A stretch of DNA of 46,013 nt. Source: a virus. Below the pieces are notes generated by a model that saw only the letters and a program-made list of their open reading frames with translations, did no database searches and had not been told where the DNA came from. Both the position numbers and the translations under genes were made by a program. Position 1 is the stretch's first letter. Every line of letters starts with the position of its first letter. The stretch lies in IMG/VR virus record IMGVR_UViG_3300044980_000068, positions 1 through 46,013 of that record; one strand, written 5' to 3'. This document shows, piece by piece, positions 21,717 through 30,564 of this stretch.

Positions 21717-24517
21717 GGAAATTCGTTCTAGCGGTGGCGATTCTACTCTCGGCGGGCGCGGCGCACGCGCAGTCTACGACGGGCCTAATTGCGAATTCTC
21801 GTGTAAGCGCAGGATGGTCGACTGCGGGAGTAATTGGCGGAAATCCGGATGCGACGTGGACGCAATGCGGGCCGACGATCTCTGCGTATTCCGGAAACAT
21901 GAATACGATCAACAACGCTCTGAATCACACTGCTTTTGGATATACGTCTTGTGGATCAAATACCTACGTTCTTTTAGGAAACGGAACCTTCTCGCTCACG
22001 ACTGGCGGGACACTTCCTTGTATTGAAGTCCCGATTTCAAATACCGAACTTCGCGGTGGGGGTGCTAATCAGACATTTATTATCGCTGGTGCGAATACGT
22101 TTTGTGGTGGTGCCGGTGGAAGCGCAAACACATTTGTTTTGATCTCCAATCCAAACGGAAACACCGCGCCATTCATTCCGCAAAACGGAGGCGACCCAGG
22201 ATTTGTGCCAGTCCCAGTTACCGGTTATTCACAAGGCTCAGGAACGCTGACGGTCACTATCAAAGGCGTTTATAGTGGTGCCGGAAGCTACAATCCTGGA
22301 GACGTGGTTTCTGTGAGCGGAAACACAACGAGCCTTTTCATTTGTTATTTGTCCTGCAATGGCACGACGCCAACGGGAACAAATATTGAATGGACGGCCA
22401 TTACGCCAAATTCCAGCATCGTCTTTATTGATCAGTGCTCAGATGGGAATTCAGGAGTATCTTGCACGTCAAACCCAGAAGTAGATAACGGGAACTTTTT
22501 TAATTGCGACGTAGCTTACTCAGCTCCAAATGGATGCGCTGACAACGGCCCGGATGGTGGTAATCAGCGGTTGAACCGGCCTCAACAGGAAGGCTATTTG
22601 CTTTCCGCAGTCAACACCACGACCGGGGCACTGACTCTCATAGGAACAATTCGCGCGCCGAATTGGAATTCGGCGATGACGCCAGAGATTTTCGTAATCC
22701 AAAATCCAATTCAGTATGCGGGTGCGCGAGATTTTTCCGTTGATCTAACTGCGGATACTGCGACCACATATGGTATTGCCGGAGGTTACGCTGCGAATTG
22801 GTGGGTTCGTGGAGTGAGGATGATTGGGTTAACGCACGGTGGTATCTACGGCTTTGGAGCGGTGCATTACTCGATCACCGACAATTATATTTTCGGTACG
22901 ACGACGACCGCCGGAGCGGATAGCTTCGGATATCTCGCCACTTCAACGTCGGATGAGTTGATCCAAAATAATATTTGTCAGGGCGTGGAGGTTTGTGTAT
23001 CAACAGAGGGAGGAAATACCGGGAAGGTCACAGCATACAATTTTTTTATTCACCAACTTTCACCGAACAGTTCACTGTATCCCGCATTTTTCGAGCACGC
23101 AGGTGATCGCTATCAGCTCGCGGAAGGAAATATCGCGAATAGCTATTACGGTGAAAATCTCCACGGCTCCAAAATTATGAATACGCTGTTTCGCAATTTT
23201 TTTACTGGTTGGGAATCTTGCGCCAATGGAACCTGCGGAAGCGCGACATTTAAGGGAACAGGCGGAAGCTCAACAACCGCAGTGCGATTCGTCCACCAAT
23301 CGCGCTATCCGAATATCATTGCGAATATTCTAGGGACTCCGAGTATACACAATATTTATCAGACGACGACATCTGGATTTGCGACGGATACGATTTATGA
23401 ATTTGGTACTCCTGATGTTGCGCCGACTGATTCTGTGGTGCTCTCTACGCGATATGCTTATGGAAATTATGATGTGGTGACGGGCGGCGTGCGTTGGTGC
23501 TTGAATTCATCGAGTACAAATTGGACTGCGTTCTGTGGAGGAACGTCCGAAGTGCCAACGTCTTTTTCTCCATATGGCCAACCCGCGCCGACAGTCGGAG
23601 ACACCGGAGCCGGCCAATCAGCGCTTCCGGCATCACTCTATCTCACATCGAAACCGTCTTGGTTTGGATCGATGCCTTTTCCAATAATGGGTCCAGATGT
23701 TACTGGCGGAAACGCTGGACAATGCAACGGAACATTTGGCCCTTCAACTCCAAATGTTCCGGGACAATATGGCGGAGTCATGTCTGACGCCGCAGCCGGA
23801 TGCCCGGGAACGTCGCTCGCAACTGGCGCGTGGGGAGGGCACCTAAACACAAATCCTGCGGCACATTGTTTCCTTGATGTAATGGGTGGCCCACCAGACG
23901 GATCAAACACGTCTGCGCTTTCTTTTAATGCAGACGGTTGTTATGTAAGTTCTGGTCCAGTGATACCCCCTGTTGGGATGGGAATTTTACCCCTTGCGAC
24001 GATTACTGTTACCGCGGCACCCGTGCCAGCGCTGGTCATTACCACGGCTTCAATGTCGAACGGAGTAGTCGGGACACCCTACACGAATACGGCTTTTACA
24101 TTTACGGGCGGCAAGCCGCCGATCACGTGGACGGCAACGGGATTGCCGGCTGGAGTTGTGTTGAGCACTACAGGCGTGTCGAGCGGAACGCCAACGGTGA
24201 GTGGTACATACGGCCCAAAAGTCACTGCGACGGACTCAAGCTCGCCGGCGTTGACGGCTTCGGCGACTTACGCGGTCACGATTGCGCCGCTGCCATCCGT
24301 GGTAGCTGGTACCGCGCCGGCGAAGTTTCAAGTGTCTGTCCCGGTATCTTGGACGTTTACAGCGTCCAATTGTGCGGCAACGGTGTGCAAGTGGGGATCG
24401 ACGGGAACGCTTCCGCCGGGGTTGACGTTGACCAGCACAAGTAACACGACGGCGGTGTTGGCAGGAACGCCGACGACGGCAGGAAGTTATACGGGTATTT
24501 CGATCACCGTCCAGTGA
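21713..24517 (+). CDS. Exported right-handed beta-helix protein with C-terminal Ig-like domains
   Basis: 934 aa. Residues 1-20 are a classic signal peptide ending AHA before Q. Residues ~60-560 have the Gly/Asn-rich pattern of a right-handed parallel beta helix (RGGGANQTFIIAG, ITDNYIFGTTT, LIQNNICQGVEV), the fold of many phage tailspikes and polysaccharide lyases. From ~residue 765 there are two putative-Ig (He_PIG-like) repeats with the pattern PPITWTATGLPAGVVLSTTGVS and LPPGLTLTSTSNTT. Together these suggest a carbohydrate-binding or cleaving surface protein. Catalytic residues cannot be assigned. ATGA overlap with the gene before and TGATG with the one after. Confidence 0.6.
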   Translation: MRKFVLAVAILLSAGAAHAQSTTGLIANSRVSAGWSTAGVIGGNPDATWTQCGPTISAYSGNMNTINNALNHTAFGYTSCGSNTYVLLGNGTFSLTTGGTLPCIEVPISNTELRGGGANQTFIIAGANTFCGGAGGSANTFVLISNPNGNTAPFIPQNGGDPGFVPVPVTGYSQGSGTLTVTIKGVYSGAGSYNPGDVVSVSGNTTSLFICYLSCNGTTPTGTNIEWTAITPNSSIVFIDQCSDGNSGVSCTSNPEVDNGNFFNCDVAYSAPNGCADNGPDGGNQRLNRPQQEGYLLSAVNTTTGALTLIGTIRAPNWNSAMTPEIFVIQNPIQYAGARDFSVDLTADTATTYGIAGGYAANWWVRGVRMIGLTHGGIYGFGAVHYSITDNYIFGTTTTAGADSFGYLATSTSDELIQNNICQGVEVCVSTEGGNTGKVTAYNFFIHQLSPNSSLYPAFFEHAGDRYQLAEGNIANSYYGENLHGSKIMNTLFRNFFTGWESCANGTCGSATFKGTGGSSTTAVRFVHQSRYPNIIANILGTPSIHNIYQTTTSGFATDTIYEFGTPDVAPTDSVVLSTRYAYGNYDVVTGGVRWCLNSSSTNWTAFCGGTSEVPTSFSPYGQPAPTVGDTGAGQSALPASLYLTSKPSWFGSMPFPIMGPDVTGGNAGQCNGTFGPSTPNVPGQYGGVMSDAAAGCPGTSLATGAWGGHLNTNPAAHCFLDVMGGPPDGSNTSALSFNADGCYVSSGPVIPPVGMGILPLATITVTAAPVPALVITTASMSNGVVGTPYTNTAFTFTGGKPPITWTATGLPAGVVLSTTGVSSGTPTVSGTYGPKVTATDSSSPALTASATYAVTIAPLPSVVAGTAPAKFQVSVPVSWTFTASNCAATVCKWGSTGTLPPGLTLTSTSNTTAVLAGTPTTAGSYTGISITVQ

Positions 24518-24690
24518 TGGCGAGAGGAATGAGTATCGGTGGTGCTGGCGCTTGCGTGTGTTGCGGCAAGGTAGAAGCGTGTGACTGCAATTTTTCTTGT
24601 TTTTTGTCTTGGTGTAAAGTTTGCAGGAAATGTGAAAAGCATTGTGAGTGCGATAAGCGGAAAAAGGAGCCACATGGACGCCAGCACTAG
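24517..24690 (+). CDS. Cysteine-rich 57-residue protein
   Basis: ATG 24517 shares one base with the upstream TGA. The product has 11 cysteines in about 36 residues (CVCC, CDC, C, C, CxxC, C, CEC patterns between residues 13 and 47) and a basic end. The spacing could hold two metal centres. It overlaps the next gene by 17 nt and contains that gene's ribosome binding site. Unrecognised. The ordered Cys pattern and the coupled start argue against chance. Confidence 0.5.
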   Translation: MARGMSIGGAGACVCCGKVEACDCNFSCFLSWCKVCRKCEKHCECDKRKKEPHGRQH

Positions 24691-25102
24691 CCTAGTTGGA
24701 ACGCAGGTTGGTTCAACACTTCTAGCTGTTGGCGGTATGCAGTATTTGAAAAACGCCAAGTGGTTTAAGTTTCTTCAACCGGGCCAGAAGTCGGTCAATC
24801 GAATCGTGAGCGTGCTTGTTGCTGGCGGAATCGCAATCGGAATTCACGTCACATTTACTGGCTCCGCGTCTCAGGGATGGAGTGGTACATTTTCAATCCC
24901 TAGCGTCTGGACGATGTTGGTTGCTGCGTTTCATTGGGCGAGCCAATACATCTATCAGGAAACGGGTTATTCCATTCTCGGTGGCTTGCAATCGCTTTCC
25001 AGCCTTGCGGAGAATTTGAAGTCAGTGATCCCGCAGGCGGCTTTTGAGGCGCATCCTGAACCTGGGGAAGCGGCCGTAAAGGTGATTCCGGTAAAATCGT
25101 GA
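24674..25102 (+). CDS. Small membrane protein (holin-like candidate)
   Basis: 142 aa. AAAAAGGAG stands four bases before ATG 24674; an upstream GTG at 24581 would add an unlikely Cys-free leader across the preceding small gene. There are two or three hydrophobic helices (residues ~8-22, ~38-58 and ~73-90) and a soluble acidic C-terminus. It is followed by two more small membrane proteins in an overlapping run, as in lysis cassettes, but no endolysin is present. Confidence 0.5.
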   Translation: MDASTSLVGTQVGSTLLAVGGMQYLKNAKWFKFLQPGQKSVNRIVSVLVAGGIAIGIHVTFTGSASQGWSGTFSIPSVWTMLVAAFHWASQYIYQETGYSILGGLQSLSSLAENLKSVIPQAAFEAHPEPGEAAVKVIPVKS

Positions 25103-25440
25103 CCGAAACAGTACAATACGCGGAAAAGAATCTTACGGAATGTCAAATTTCCGCGTTAAAAGAACTTGTGTTTGCGAGGTTTACCGCCGAAAAACAGGCA
25201 ATGGAAATCGCATATCGAGAATTGCAGCGCCGGCTCGACGTTTTGAATCACGCGCATGAGGAAGCCAAGCAGAAGGAAATTGACTTCTATACGAGGAAAG
25301 AGCATGACGGATGGTACAAGGATTTTACGAGTTGGCGAGATACGGTCAACGCTTACATGAATAATCTGACCGGAAAAATCGCTGTGATGGTTGGCGCGGT
25401 TAGCATCATCCTGTTTTTGTTGCAGCATTATTGGAAATGA
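25099..25440 (+). CDS. Coiled-coil protein with C-terminal membrane anchor
   Basis: 113 aa, GTG in a GTGA overlap. Residues 1-85 form a charged coiled coil. Residues ~92-109 are a transmembrane helix (GKIAVMVGAVSIILFLLQ). Such tail-anchored phage proteins occur among holin/spanin clusters and membrane effectors; the exact role is unknown. Confidence 0.55.
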   Translation: MTETVQYAEKNLTECQISALKELVFARFTAEKQAMEIAYRELQRRLDVLNHAHEEAKQKEIDFYTRKEHDGWYKDFTSWRDTVNAYMNNLTGKIAVMVGAVSIILFLLQHYWK

Positions 25441-25740
25441 TTGCTTGGGAAACTCATGACTTCAGCGATGTACTCAATCTTGATCGCCCTGGCCGCCTTG
25501 ATTGTCATGTCACTGATGAATTTTTGGCTTTATCGTCGGGGATCTCGCGCCGAGAGCATTGCAGAGGGTGAGCGAAGGAATGCGTTAGCCCAAATCGCGC
25601 GAGAGACAGAGGAGCATCGCAGATCGGTATCGCGAGAGTTTGGAAATTTGTGGCAAGAAATTTCTTTGTTAAATGCCAAGATCGCTGCTTTTACAGGTGT
25701 GGCGAACGGGCATAATTACAGACGTGAGGAGGAGCCATGA
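25441..25740 (+). CDS. N-terminally anchored coiled-coil protein (spanin-like candidate)
   Basis: 99 aa from TTG 25441, or 94 aa from ATG 25456; neither has a strong ribosome binding site. One transmembrane helix at the N-terminus (YSILIALAALIVMSLMNFWLY) is followed by a charged coiled coil (EGERRNALAQIARETEEHRRSVSREF). The layout is that of an inner-membrane spanin, but the partner lipoprotein is not evident. Ends in ATGA with the next gene. Confidence 0.5.
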   Translation: MLGKLMTSAMYSILIALAALIVMSLMNFWLYRRGSRAESIAEGERRNALAQIARETEEHRRSVSREFGNLWQEISLLNAKIAAFTGVANGHNYRREEEP

Positions 25741-26012
25741 AAGAGTTAGCGGTTGTGACGTTGAATCCGGTGTTTGATATTGAAAGCGGAAAGCGAATTT
25801 CCCACGATGGACAGGAGTTGGTACTGTCCGAGAAAGTGATGCAGTTCGGTGGCGGACCTGGACCCGACTGGACTCCGGACGATGCCCTAACCCAACACAA
25901 CGGGATTACCACGGTGATCTCATCGACAACTGTGAGCGTGGCGAAAAAGGGGGAAAAGACTATCGTGATTGACATCGCGAGCTGGTCTATTGTTCCGGAC
26001 GGAGGCAAGTAA
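25737..26012 (+). CDS. Hypothetical protein
   Basis: 91 aa from an ATGA overlap preceded by GAGGAGG. Beta-rich (LAVVTLNPVFDIE, ITTVISSTTVSVAKKGEKTIVIDIASWSIV), with no signal peptide or membrane helix. Unrecognised. Confidence 0.5.
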   Translation: MKELAVVTLNPVFDIESGKRISHDGQELVLSEKVMQFGGGPGPDWTPDDALTQHNGITTVISSTTVSVAKKGEKTIVIDIASWSIVPDGGK

Positions 26013-26612
26013 TTGCTCCTTCTTATCTATTTAGCATCGGCAATTTGTGCGGCGTGGGCCAAGTTGCCGATGGATGTTGAGCGGTACTTTCTCTCGCAGG
26101 TTCTTTATGGCGTGGCGATAGAAATATCGGTGCATATTTGGGGAACACACTCCCCGGTTTACGCAGCGATTTATTCTATTTTTACGCTCGTAATTATTTC
26201 TTCCATGTTCGGGGTGTTGAACGGAAAGATGCGAAGCTGGAATTCGGTGCTGTTTTCTTTTTTTGTTGGGTTTCTTGTCACGTTGGTTTGCGTGGCTTCG
26301 CTTCACAGCCCAATTCCGTACTACAAGTCTATCTTTGTGATTGAGGGGTTCTTTCTAACGGCTTGCGGAGTGTTTTTGATTTTCAATTTTCAATATACCC
26401 GCCCACAGTGGCTTTATTTTTCACTTGGGATGCTTTGGTTATTGCTAGCCGGGTTTCGTTTGTGTTTTGCGATGGGAATGGGTTCTGCTTTTTGGTCCAA
26501 GTTGAACTGGGACATTCCTTCGCTGCTGTGTTCTGTGACGTTTCTAGGTATCGCTTATTGGGCGCACAGGCAAAAGATGAGCGGTAGTTTTGGATTCAAG
26601 GAAGCGGCCTAA
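26013..26612 (+). CDS. Multi-pass membrane protein
   Basis: 199 aa from TTG 26013, directly after the preceding stop. About six hydrophobic helices (around residues 2-16, 26-44, 50-66, 77-98, 108-127 and 130-152, with another near 170-188). Unusual for phages outside lysis or superinfection exclusion. Host-takeover or exclusion is a guess only. Confidence 0.55.
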   Translation: MLLLIYLASAICAAWAKLPMDVERYFLSQVLYGVAIEISVHIWGTHSPVYAAIYSIFTLVIISSMFGVLNGKMRSWNSVLFSFFVGFLVTLVCVASLHSPIPYYKSIFVIEGFFLTACGVFLIFNFQYTRPQWLYFSLGMLWLLLAGFRLCFAMGMGSAFWSKLNWDIPSLLCSVTFLGIAYWAHRQKMSGSFGFKEAA

Positions 26613-26614
26613 AA

Positions 26615-29600
26615 ATGAAACTGGCGTCCAAATTTGGACTTGCGATTTTTCTGATGATCTTTGGCGCGCTCGATGTCCACGCGCAAGCCGCCCATTATCA
26701 TGATGTTGCGACGACAAATCTTGGCGGGTTTCTGCACGTTATTTCAAAGGCGACGATCCGGCTTTGTACTGCTAGTGCTACGGGTACACCTTGCACGCCG
26801 ACTGTCCAGGCGTATTCGGACATTGCGCTGACTCAGCCGCTTGCGACGCCGTTTAACGCGGACGTGAATGGGAATTATGATTTTTACGTTGCCGCGGGGA
26901 CGTATCAACTTCAGATTTCGAGTTTGGGTGTGGCGACGCAGACGATCGCGAATCTTCAGCTTGGTGTTGGTGGAGGCGGGGGAACGCCGGGTGGAGCTAC
27001 AACGAATTGCCAGTCGAATCAATCGGGAGCTTTTTATGGCGACGCGGGATGCACTTACAACACGACAACGCAATCACTTGGCGGACTTTCAGGGTTTTTG
27101 ATCACGCCATCCCAGGCGGGTACATTTGCAGCTCCAACGGTTACACCGAATTCAACGGCATCTACCGGCTACTGCTACACCATCGTCGCTTATAAGGGGA
27201 ACGTGCCGATAGCGATTTCCGGGCAGACTTGCATCACGAATGGCCCGACGACGATTGACAGTTCGCACACGGTTTCGGTTTCATGGGCCGCAGTTCTTGG
27301 CGCTCAAAAATACTATGTTTGGCGCGACATGAATCCCGACGCTGGATTGGCGGTTCCGACAGTGGTGCAGGGAATCGTGGCGACTATTTCTGCGCCTACC
27401 ATTGCAGCAACCGATAACATAACTAATGCGACGGGGCCGTTTACGACCCCTTATCCGGCGATTGGTGGAACGGGAATAACGCAGCCGCTTGTTCTTGGCG
27501 ATTCTTTCCCGACGAGCGGGGGACGTTTTTGGACTGGCGACAGTACAACCGCGAGTCCGTCCTTACAGATTTATCAAAATTCGCGCGGAGCACCCGCTAT
27601 ACATATAGCTACGCAAAACGACATCGGTGTACAAATCATAGGCTATTCTGATGCTAATTTCGATGCACGGGGGCTATTAGGCGCGGCGTTCAACACAAGT
27701 AGCACAGTAAGTTCTGGACAGGCAGTTGGCATGTCCGGGCAGGCGGGAAATACAGGGACAGGTAGTATTCCGCTTGCTGTCGCTGGAATCTTTGAAATTG
27801 ACAACGAAAATTCCGGGCAGGTAGCGCAAGCCGCCACCGTGATCGCTGATTCACCTTTAATTATTTTTCCCGCTACGTCGAGCACTACAACGGAGCAGGA
27901 CGGATTGCTTGTCAGAGATCAATCTGGAAATGGTGTGACCAGTTACGGAATTCATATATTGTCGCAGGCGAACAATGGTGCATCGCATCCCTATTTTGCG
28001 ATGGACGGCGCGACGAGCGGAACGTCAGTCATTAATCCTCCAGCAACGGGCGGTGGTGTGGCGACATTGCCAACTGGAAGCGGAACACTTTGCTACTCCC
28101 CCTGTGGCGCTGGTAGTGGTGTTTCGTCATGGAGTGGGGACGGTGCGTTTTATTCAAACAGCGGATCAACCGGAGCGGTAACAGCAACACTCACGGTCGC
28201 TGGCGCGCATCAATGGTGGGGCAATAATACCAGCTCGACCGCTACGCCTGGGTACGAATCTCTTACCGGGGCGGATCTGCCAAATCCGGGTCCATCCTCA
28301 AAGGGCGGCATAGATTCAATTACCTGTGCTTCTCATCAATGGATAAATGTTCTTTCAACGGCCGGCGTTCCTTCCTGTACGCAGCCGACGCTTGCCGACA
28401 TCGCGGCCGGCGTAGCGCCGACTGGAACATTTGACTTTAGTGGCGTCACGATATTTAAGACGCGGGTTGCGGCCGGCCTTTCGACTTCGGTAAACGGAGA
28501 TTTTGGGTACGACACGACAAATAAGAACTGGCATTTTTGGGATAACGGCGCGGATTCTCTTGCCGCGATTTTCAGTGGCTCGCTGACGAACGGCCATTGC
28601 GCGCAGATTCAAATTTCGAGCGGTGTCACAAATATCATTGACGCGGGCGCCGCGTGCGGTGGTGCGGGCGGCGCATCGTGGTCTGGAGTTACCAACGGCA
28701 CGAACACCAACGCCGGATCTTTTATTTCCACGGGGAATACTTGGGACTTTAGTGGTGTGACGTTGTTCAAGTTGCGCGTGGGTGCAACTGCGACGACAAC
28801 CGTGAACGGCGACATCGTTTACGACACAACGAACAAAAATTGGCATGGCTGGAATAATGGTGCCGACCTTCTTTTTCCGGAAGTACCGATTGGCACGCCC
28901 GTAAACGGAGATTGCGTTAATTGGGTGGTTTCTTCCGGCAATGTGCGCTTTGGAGACGCTGGCGCAGCTTGCGGCTCCGGTGGCGGAGGCTCCGGCACAG
29001 TCACGAGCATTGTTTTCTCGTCGCCCTTGACCGGCGGGACGATCACGACGACCGGGACGGTGGGTTGCCCGACGTGTGTGATTTCCGGCGCTTCACTGAC
29101 AAATAATCAGTTGATTTTTGGGGCTGGTGGACAGTCGGTTGCAGTCGGAAACTTGACTGGCGATGTGACGACATCGGGCGGGAAAACTACTGCGGTGACG
29201 AACATTCCAACCGGCGTCACGATGGCGGGATTTCTAACTGCGACTACCGTAACTGCGCCGGCTACACCCGCTGCCGGTCACGTCCAAATTTGGACGGACT
29301 TAACGAATGCGGTTTTGAGTTCTAAGAATGCAGCCGGGGTTGTGAGCAACACTGTTGTACCGAACACCCTTGCAGCTCACAATTTCGTGAATGCGATTTC
29401 AGTTTCCGGTGTTGTGAGTGGCGCGCAGCCGGCATTCACGGATATTTCCGGGGCAATTTCTTTTACGCAGTTTCCGACGCCATCGGCGAACGGTGATATA
29501 CCGTGCGTGGTGAGTTTGGCTTGGACGGAATGCACGCCCGGCGCTCCCGTTATCGCCAAGACTGCCGGATATACATTCGTGCAGGGCGACAACGGAAATA

Positions 29601-30562
29601 TCTTCACGATTAGCGATACCTCCGCCTCGACGTTTACGCTTTCTGCTGCCAGTGGATTTTCCAGCGGCTATCGGACGGCATTGCTGAATATCAATACCGG
29701 ACTGGCGACGCTTTCTGGAAGCGTGAATGGTGGATCCACGCAAATCGTTCCGCAGAATTGGTTCGCTCCGATTTACAACACGGGATCGGTTTGGTTTGCG
29801 CCGACAATGCCAACGCTTGCTGCTTTTCCAAACTGTCCTGATACCGGCGGAAACCACCTGAATATCGTCATCGCAACCGGAGTATTTAGTTGCGGAACTA
29901 GCTCGAGCGGTGGCAGCGGTATTTCCGGGCTTACAACCAACGTCATCACAAAGGCCACAAGTTCAACAACGATCGGAAATTCCAGCATTACGGACAACGG
30001 TACAACGGTAAGCACGACAGAGCCGTTGACGGCAACCAGCGTCGCGACGGGTACCAGTCCGCCGACCTGTACGGCGGGATCATCTGGAGTGTTGTGCTTG
30101 GCGGAAGGTACGACGCCCACTGGCGCATCGGCTGTGGATATGTTGTGGGCGGACTCGACCAATCATTGCTTGCACGCGAACATGAATAACGTTGACACGG
30201 GTTGCGTGCAAACGCCGCTGGTTTCTTTTACGTCCTCATCGCAGACAGGAAGCCTAGGATCGACTTCGGTTGTTTCCTCCACCGCACAGGATGGATTTTG
30301 GATGTTTGCGGTAACGGCCAATGTAACCTCATCTACCGGCACACCGACGATGAGCGTGAATATTGGTCCTAACTGCACGAGCGCAACGAATAGCAGCTTG
30401 TCGGTTGGAACTGCCACTTTTGGGTTTGCTGCGAGTTCCGTAAACACTCAATGCGTTCCTACGTTTTTGGTTTCGGGTAGTGCGATAAATGTGAGCACTA
30501 CGGTCGGTGGAACTGGCACGATTGCTTACACTCTGACCGTAAAGGCGAAGTACGTTAACTGA
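26615..30562 (+). CDS. Giant fibre-like protein with signal peptide
   Basis: 1315 aa. Residues 1-24 are a signal peptide (SKFGLAIFLMIFGALDVHA before QAAHY); its first half is encoded by a palindrome copy. An N-terminal beta domain (residues ~25-115) with SDIALTQPLATPFNADVNGNYDFYV is the pattern of fibre attachment or carboxypeptidase-like modules. Two internal copies of a DFSGVT-LFK-RVGA...YDTTNKNWH-WNNGAD repeat occur near residues 605 and 710. The GTVTSIVFSSPLTGG module (residues 787-822) and the C-terminal ATGTSPPTCT module are shared with the 697 aa protein. It is probably a surface or receptor-binding protein; export versus virion incorporation is unresolved. Confidence 0.55.
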   Translation: MKLASKFGLAIFLMIFGALDVHAQAAHYHDVATTNLGGFLHVISKATIRLCTASATGTPCTPTVQAYSDIALTQPLATPFNADVNGNYDFYVAAGTYQLQISSLGVATQTIANLQLGVGGGGGTPGGATTNCQSNQSGAFYGDAGCTYNTTTQSLGGLSGFLITPSQAGTFAAPTVTPNSTASTGYCYTIVAYKGNVPIAISGQTCITNGPTTIDSSHTVSVSWAAVLGAQKYYVWRDMNPDAGLAVPTVVQGIVATISAPTIAATDNITNATGPFTTPYPAIGGTGITQPLVLGDSFPTSGGRFWTGDSTTASPSLQIYQNSRGAPAIHIATQNDIGVQIIGYSDANFDARGLLGAAFNTSSTVSSGQAVGMSGQAGNTGTGSIPLAVAGIFEIDNENSGQVAQAATVIADSPLIIFPATSSTTTEQDGLLVRDQSGNGVTSYGIHILSQANNGASHPYFAMDGATSGTSVINPPATGGGVATLPTGSGTLCYSPCGAGSGVSSWSGDGAFYSNSGSTGAVTATLTVAGAHQWWGNNTSSTATPGYESLTGADLPNPGPSSKGGIDSITCASHQWINVLSTAGVPSCTQPTLADIAAGVAPTGTFDFSGVTIFKTRVAAGLSTSVNGDFGYDTTNKNWHFWDNGADSLAAIFSGSLTNGHCAQIQISSGVTNIIDAGAACGGAGGASWSGVTNGTNTNAGSFISTGNTWDFSGVTLFKLRVGATATTTVNGDIVYDTTNKNWHGWNNGADLLFPEVPIGTPVNGDCVNWVVSSGNVRFGDAGAACGSGGGGSGTVTSIVFSSPLTGGTITTTGTVGCPTCVISGASLTNNQLIFGAGGQSVAVGNLTGDVTTSGGKTTAVTNIPTGVTMAGFLTATTVTAPATPAAGHVQIWTDLTNAVLSSKNAAGVVSNTVVPNTLAAHNFVNAISVSGVVSGAQPAFTDISGAISFTQFPTPSANGDIPCVVSLAWTECTPGAPVIAKTAGYTFVQGDNGNIFTISDTSASTFTLSAASGFSSGYRTALLNINTGLATLSGSVNGGSTQIVPQNWFAPIYNTGSVWFAPTMPTLAAFPNCPDTGGNHLNIVIATGVFSCGTSSSGGSGISGLTTNVITKATSSTTIGNSSITDNGTTVSTTEPLTATSVATGTSPPTCTAGSSGVLCLAEGTTPTGASAVDMLWADSTNHCLHANMNNVDTGCVQTPLVSFTSSSQTGSLGSTSVVSSTAQDGFWMFAVTANVTSSTGTPTMSVNIGPNCTSATNSSLSVGTATFGFAASSVNTQCVPTFLVSGSAINVSTTVGGTGTIAYTLTVKAKYVN
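26625..26640. repeat. Dispersed palindrome, copy 10 (15/16)
   Basis: CGTCCAAATTTGGACT, ten bases after the start codon of the 1315 aa gene; it encodes part of the signal peptide. Confidence 0.9.
28973..29080 (+). repeat. Fibre module, copy B
   Basis: The second copy of the 36-residue module; identical at protein level to copy A at 19087-19194, diverged only at synonymous sites. Confidence 0.9.
29281..29296. repeat. Dispersed palindrome, copy 11 (exact)
   Basis: Exact, inside the 1315 aa gene, in a third reading frame (read as VQIWT). Confidence 0.95.
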
Positions 30563-30564
30563 TT

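Noticed and set aside
24581-24673. Upstream GTG extension of the membrane protein at 24674
   Set aside because: The ATG at 24674 has AAAAAGGAG at proper spacing, while the extension overlaps the Cys-rich gene without a ribosome binding site.
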